Assembly (NCBI GenBank): GCA_030592105.1
Contig: JAUVKE010000015.1
Span: 1 to 17,764, forward strand
Reading direction: 5' to 3'
Source of the DNA: Desulfobacteraceae bacterium
GTDB lineage: Bacteria > Desulfobacterota > Desulfobacteria > Desulfobacterales > BuS5
Length of the DNA: 17,764 nucleotides
The first letter of the stretch is position 1. The number at the start of each line of letters is the position of its first letter. The notes beneath the pieces were generated by a model. The model was not told where the DNA came from. It did not search any database and was given only the letters and a program-made list of their open reading frames with translations. This document shows, one piece after another, positions 15,188 to 17,764 of this stretch. The position numbers and the translations under genes were made by a program.

Positions 15188-16024
15188 GTGGAAATAATTC
15201 TTACCAGAACTGCCGGTTTTTGTCCTGGTGTTAAAAGGGCAGTAAATCTAACCCTTGCTGCACCGGAAAAATATAAAAAACCTGTATACACCTACGGACA
15301 ACTTATTCATAATCCCCAGGTACTTGAACACTTAAATAAAAAAGGAATTTCTGAGTTAGATGATTTCTCTTCCCGAAAACAGGGGATTGTTATTATAAGA
15401 GCTCATGGAGTACCCCCCGATGTATTGAAAAATTTAAAAAAAGCCGGATTTACTGTTCTTGATGCTACATGCCCCAGAGTTATCAAAGTCCAAGCTATTA
15501 TTGACAAATATACAGATAAAGGATATGCAATTATTATTGCTGGGGATAAAAAACATCCTGAGGTTGTTGGATTGCTTGGTCATGCAGGCTCAAGAGGATA
15601 TGCAATAAATGATTTACAGAGTTTGGAAGGACTCCCTTGTTTTGATAAAGCAATTATTGTAGCACAAACCACGCAAAATACAAAATTTTACCAGAAAGTT
15701 AACAATTGGGCTGCTGTTAATCATCCTGGCTATCTTTTTTTTAATACTATCTGTAATTCTACGCATACGCGACAAGCTGAAGTTCTGGAACTATCAAAAA
15801 AAGTTGATGCTATAATCGTTATAGGAGGACATAACAGCGGAAATACAAAAAGACTTGCAGAAATTGCTAATCAATCTGTAAAAGCTGTGTTTCATGTTGA
15901 AACAGAATCTGAGATTAATCCTGTTGATTTAAAACATTTCAAATCAATAGGTATAACAGCAGGAGCATCAACACCTGACTGGGTGATATCAAAAGTATGC
16001 CAATATGTTAAAGCGTTAAACTAA
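15188..16024 (+). CDS. ispH: 4-hydroxy-3-methylbut-2-enyl diphosphate reductase
   Basis: IspH (LytB) makes isopentenyl and dimethylallyl diphosphate in the last step of the MEP isoprenoid pathway, using a [4Fe-4S] cluster in the cytoplasm. The 278-residue protein has the three cluster cysteines C12 (AGFCPGVKRAV), C95 (DATCPRV) and C189 (TICNSTHTRQ), IHNPQV at 40-45, RAHGVPP at 71-77, the catalytic Glu in KKHPEVVGLLGH (E125), and HNSGNTKRL and TAGASTPDWVI near the end. Length is typical of the short bacterial form without an S1 domain. The start is GTG at 15188, needed to keep EIILTRTAGFCPG whole; no obvious ribosome site, and the gap to the CooT gene is only 24 bases, so it is likely in the same transcript. 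Confidence 0.96.
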   Translation: MEIILTRTAGFCPGVKRAVNLTLAAPEKYKKPVYTYGQLIHNPQVLEHLNKKGISELDDFSSRKQGIVIIRAHGVPPDVLKNLKKAGFTVLDATCPRVIKVQAIIDKYTDKGYAIIIAGDKKHPEVVGLLGHAGSRGYAINDLQSLEGLPCFDKAIIVAQTTQNTKFYQKVNNWAAVNHPGYLFFNTICNSTHTRQAEVLELSKKVDAIIVIGGHNSGNTKRLAEIANQSVKAVFHVETESEINPVDLKHFKSIGITAGASTPDWVISKVCQYVKALN

Positions 16025-16094
16025 AATCTGAAATTATGTATATCAACTGAATAGTTACTAATTTCTTTCAAATACTTAAACTGTTGCGAAAATT

Positions 16095-17375
16095 ATGCTT
16101 CAGACAGACGATACTACCCGCGATATGCTTGGTCGCAGCAAAATTATATTCTTTAACAAAGCACTTTCTGTTTTACAAAAACAGATTAATCACTTGTCCC
16201 TTTCCGATGAAATAATCCCTATACAAAATGCTCTCGGACGTATTACTTCAATTAACATTACAGCTCCTGAAAATCTTCCTTCTTATTCCCGCTCAACAAT
16301 GGATGGTTTTGCAGTAAGAGCTTCAGATGTATTCGGAGCAACTGCAAGCATACCTGCTTATATGGAAATAACCGGCGAAGTTCAAATGGGCGATATACCA
16401 CTCATTGGGCCGGCACCTGGAACATGTTTCAGGATCTCTACCGGCGGATTAATGCCACCTGGAACAGATGCGGTTATCATGCTGGAACATACTATTAATA
16501 TTGACAGCCATATGGTAGAAATTGTTCAAGGAGTTGCTTCAGGTGTTAATGTAATTGATATTGGTGAAGATATACATATAGGAGAGATACAGATTTATCA
16601 TGGGCACAGACTTCGGCCCCAGGATCTTGGCCTTCTCGCAGGACTTGGTATAAAAAATGTTTCAGTAAAACAAAAGGTAAACGTGGGGATTATTTCAACC
16701 GGAGATGAAATAATTCCATTTGATCATGCCCCATCCCCGGGGAAAATCAGGGATATAAATTCAATAGCTATTTCGGGACTTGTTCGTGAAATAGATGGTA
16801 TTCCAATTTATTATGGGATTGTACCTGATAAAGAATCAAAATTATACGATACAGCACAAAAGGCTATGGCAGAGAATGATATTATTATCTTTTCCGGCAG
16901 CAGTTCAGTAGGAACACGGGATATAGGCAGCAAAGTAATAGAATCTCTGGGAACCCCCGGAATAATTGTCCACGGAGTAGCAATTAAACCCGGGAAACCT
17001 GTCATAATTGCTTTATGCAATGGAAAACCCGTATTCGGTCTTCCTGGGCATCCTGTTTCTGCCATGGTCTGCTTTGAGATGTTTGTAGAACCAGTAATAA
17101 AATTTCTATCTGGAAAAGCTGATTCATCCCTTTCTTTTAAAAAAAACGTCAGAGGAATATTGATGAAAAACATCCCCTCAACAGGTGGACGCAGAGATTT
17201 TATAAGGGTAGAGGTCAAAAAAGGAAAAGGTAATAATATTTTTGAAGTTCATCCAATATTTGGCAAATCCGGCGCAATATCTACTCTGGTCAAAGCTAAC
17301 GGATACGTAGTGATTGAAGAATCTCTTCAGGGATTAAAACAGGGAGATGAAGTAAAAGTTCAACTGTTTCAATAA
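16095..17375 (+). CDS. moeA: Molybdopterin molybdotransferase MoeA
   Basis: MoeA inserts molybdate (or tungstate) into adenylated molybdopterin in the cytoplasm. The 426-residue protein has the domains in usual order: LPSYSRSTMDGFAVRASD at 61-78, GTCFRISTGGLMPPGTDAVIM at 109-129 (split here as GTCFRISTGG and PPGTDAVIM), STGDEI at 201-206, the MoCF domain with FSGSSSVGTRD at 266-276 and IKPGKP then FGLPGHPVSAM at 314-324, and a C-terminal beta domain. GSSSVG stands where most MoeA have GGxSxG. The start ATG 16095 gives about 15 residues more than needed; ATG 16125 is possible. No clear ribosome site before either. It lies 70 bases after ispH and 23 bases before a second moeA, a tandem arrangement often seen in anaerobes that may separate Mo from W insertion. 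Confidence 0.94.
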   Translation: MLQTDDTTRDMLGRSKIIFFNKALSVLQKQINHLSLSDEIIPIQNALGRITSINITAPENLPSYSRSTMDGFAVRASDVFGATASIPAYMEITGEVQMGDIPLIGPAPGTCFRISTGGLMPPGTDAVIMLEHTINIDSHMVEIVQGVASGVNVIDIGEDIHIGEIQIYHGHRLRPQDLGLLAGLGIKNVSVKQKVNVGIISTGDEIIPFDHAPSPGKIRDINSIAISGLVREIDGIPIYYGIVPDKESKLYDTAQKAMAENDIIIFSGSSSVGTRDIGSKVIESLGTPGIIVHGVAIKPGKPVIIALCNGKPVFGLPGHPVSAMVCFEMFVEPVIKFLSGKADSSLSFKKNVRGILMKNIPSTGGRRDFIRVEVKKGKGNNIFEVHPIFGKSGAISTLVKANGYVVIEESLQGLKQGDEVKVQLFQ

Positions 17376-17398
17376 TCATCCATAAATTTTTTATTAAA

Positions 17399-17764
17399 AT
17401 GAAAAGCAGAAATATATATATAAGCAACATGCCTCTTGATGAAGCCATAAAAAAATGGCACAAGGCACTTTCTGAAGAACACTGTTTTAAATTTTTATCT
17501 TCTGAAAATATTTCCGTAGATGATTCACTTGGCAGAATTACGGCAGAGCCTGTTTTTGCGCAAATTTCATCACCATTTTATAATGCTGCAGCAATGGATG
17601 GAATAGCTGTACGCTTTCGTAATCTTGCCGGAGCAAACGAATCATATCCAATTAATCTTACATTTCCTGATTAGTATCTTCCTGTTAACACAGGAAATTT
17701 TCTTCCAGATAACTTTGACGCAGTAATTATGATAGAGGATGTACAACAGATCAGAAAAAATACA
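17399..17764 (+). pseudogene. moeA: Second MoeA, interrupted by in-frame TAG and cut by the window edge
   Basis: Starts MKSRNIYISNMPLDEAIKKW, the usual opening of the second MoeA (often fused to a periplasmic-binding-protein-like domain) in anaerobes, and continues with SPFYNAAAMDGIAV at 58-71. Codon 92 is TAG (17672-17674). Translation in the same frame after it reads YLPVNTGNFLPDNFDAVIMIEDV, which is the conserved VxTGxxLPxxxDAVIMIE stretch of MoeA, so the frame is intact apart from this codon. Either the gene is a recent nonsense pseudogene (GAG, AAG or CAG to TAG), or TAG is read through, or the base is an error. If TAG ends it, the 91-residue product lacks every catalytic part. The 3' end lies outside the window, so completeness cannot be judged. 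Confidence 0.8.

Noticed and set aside
1..17764. CRISPR array, tRNA or rRNA genes
   Set aside because: No regularly spaced direct repeats, no tRNA-like cloverleaf with CCA or TTCGA-type loop, and no rRNA sequence were recognised by eye.

Overview
The window looks like chromosomal DNA of an anaerobic, probably sulfate-reducing member of the Desulfobacterota (Desulfobacterales-like). This is inferred from gene content: membrane-anchored CobN-type proteins with an ExbB-like channel, anaerobic-type late cobalamin genes, a CooT-family nickel protein, DUF3842 and tandem moeA genes. Base composition is AT-rich overall, moderately richer in GC in the minus-strand cobalamin block and most AT-rich from about 13.4 kb onward. 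No species can be named from the sequence alone.

Region 1 (1-8340, + strand) is a tightly packed operon: a 5'-truncated large CobN/HmuS-like chelatase, a DUF2162-like multi-pass membrane protein, a MotA/TolQ/ExbB-type channel protein, a DUF2149 ExbD-like protein, and a second, complete CobN/HmuS-like chelatase. The order S-T-U-V matches the hmuSTUV part of the haem-utilisation operons of Porphyromonas and Bacteroides, here with two S genes bracketing TUV. The complete S protein has an N-terminal signal peptide and a C-terminal transmembrane helix, so its catalytic domain is predicted to lie outside the cytoplasm, beside a proton-driven ExbB/ExbD-like motor. No AAA+ chelatase subunit (CobS/CobT AAA type, ChlI/ChlD) is visible.

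Region 2 (8406-13359) holds late cobalamin biosynthesis. CobS (cobalamin synthase) is on the + strand directly behind the second chelatase. Converging on it from the minus strand is a three-gene operon: a fused threonine-phosphate decarboxylase/cobyric acid synthase (CobD-CbiP), then CbiB, then the corrinoid adenosyltransferase CobO. The fusion makes both molecules that CbiB joins; CobO adenosylates the corrinoid; CobS attaches the lower ligand. CobU and CobT are not in the window. Two copies of a 27-nt palindromic repeat lie in the same orientation just outside the two ends of the minus-strand block.

Region 3 (13360-13993) is an AT-rich gap with one repeat copy, a probable internally deleted transposase remnant, and a good sigma70-type promoter whose spacer contains a palindrome.

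Region 4 (13994-17764, + strand) carries a NYN-domain (YacP-like) nuclease, DUF3842, a CooT-family protein, IspH, MoeA and a second MoeA. The second MoeA reading frame is interrupted by an in-frame TAG at codon 92 and continues as recognisable MoeA sequence to the window edge. Nickel (CooT), cobalt/corrinoid, tetrapyrrole and molybdenum/tungsten cofactor functions therefore sit side by side.
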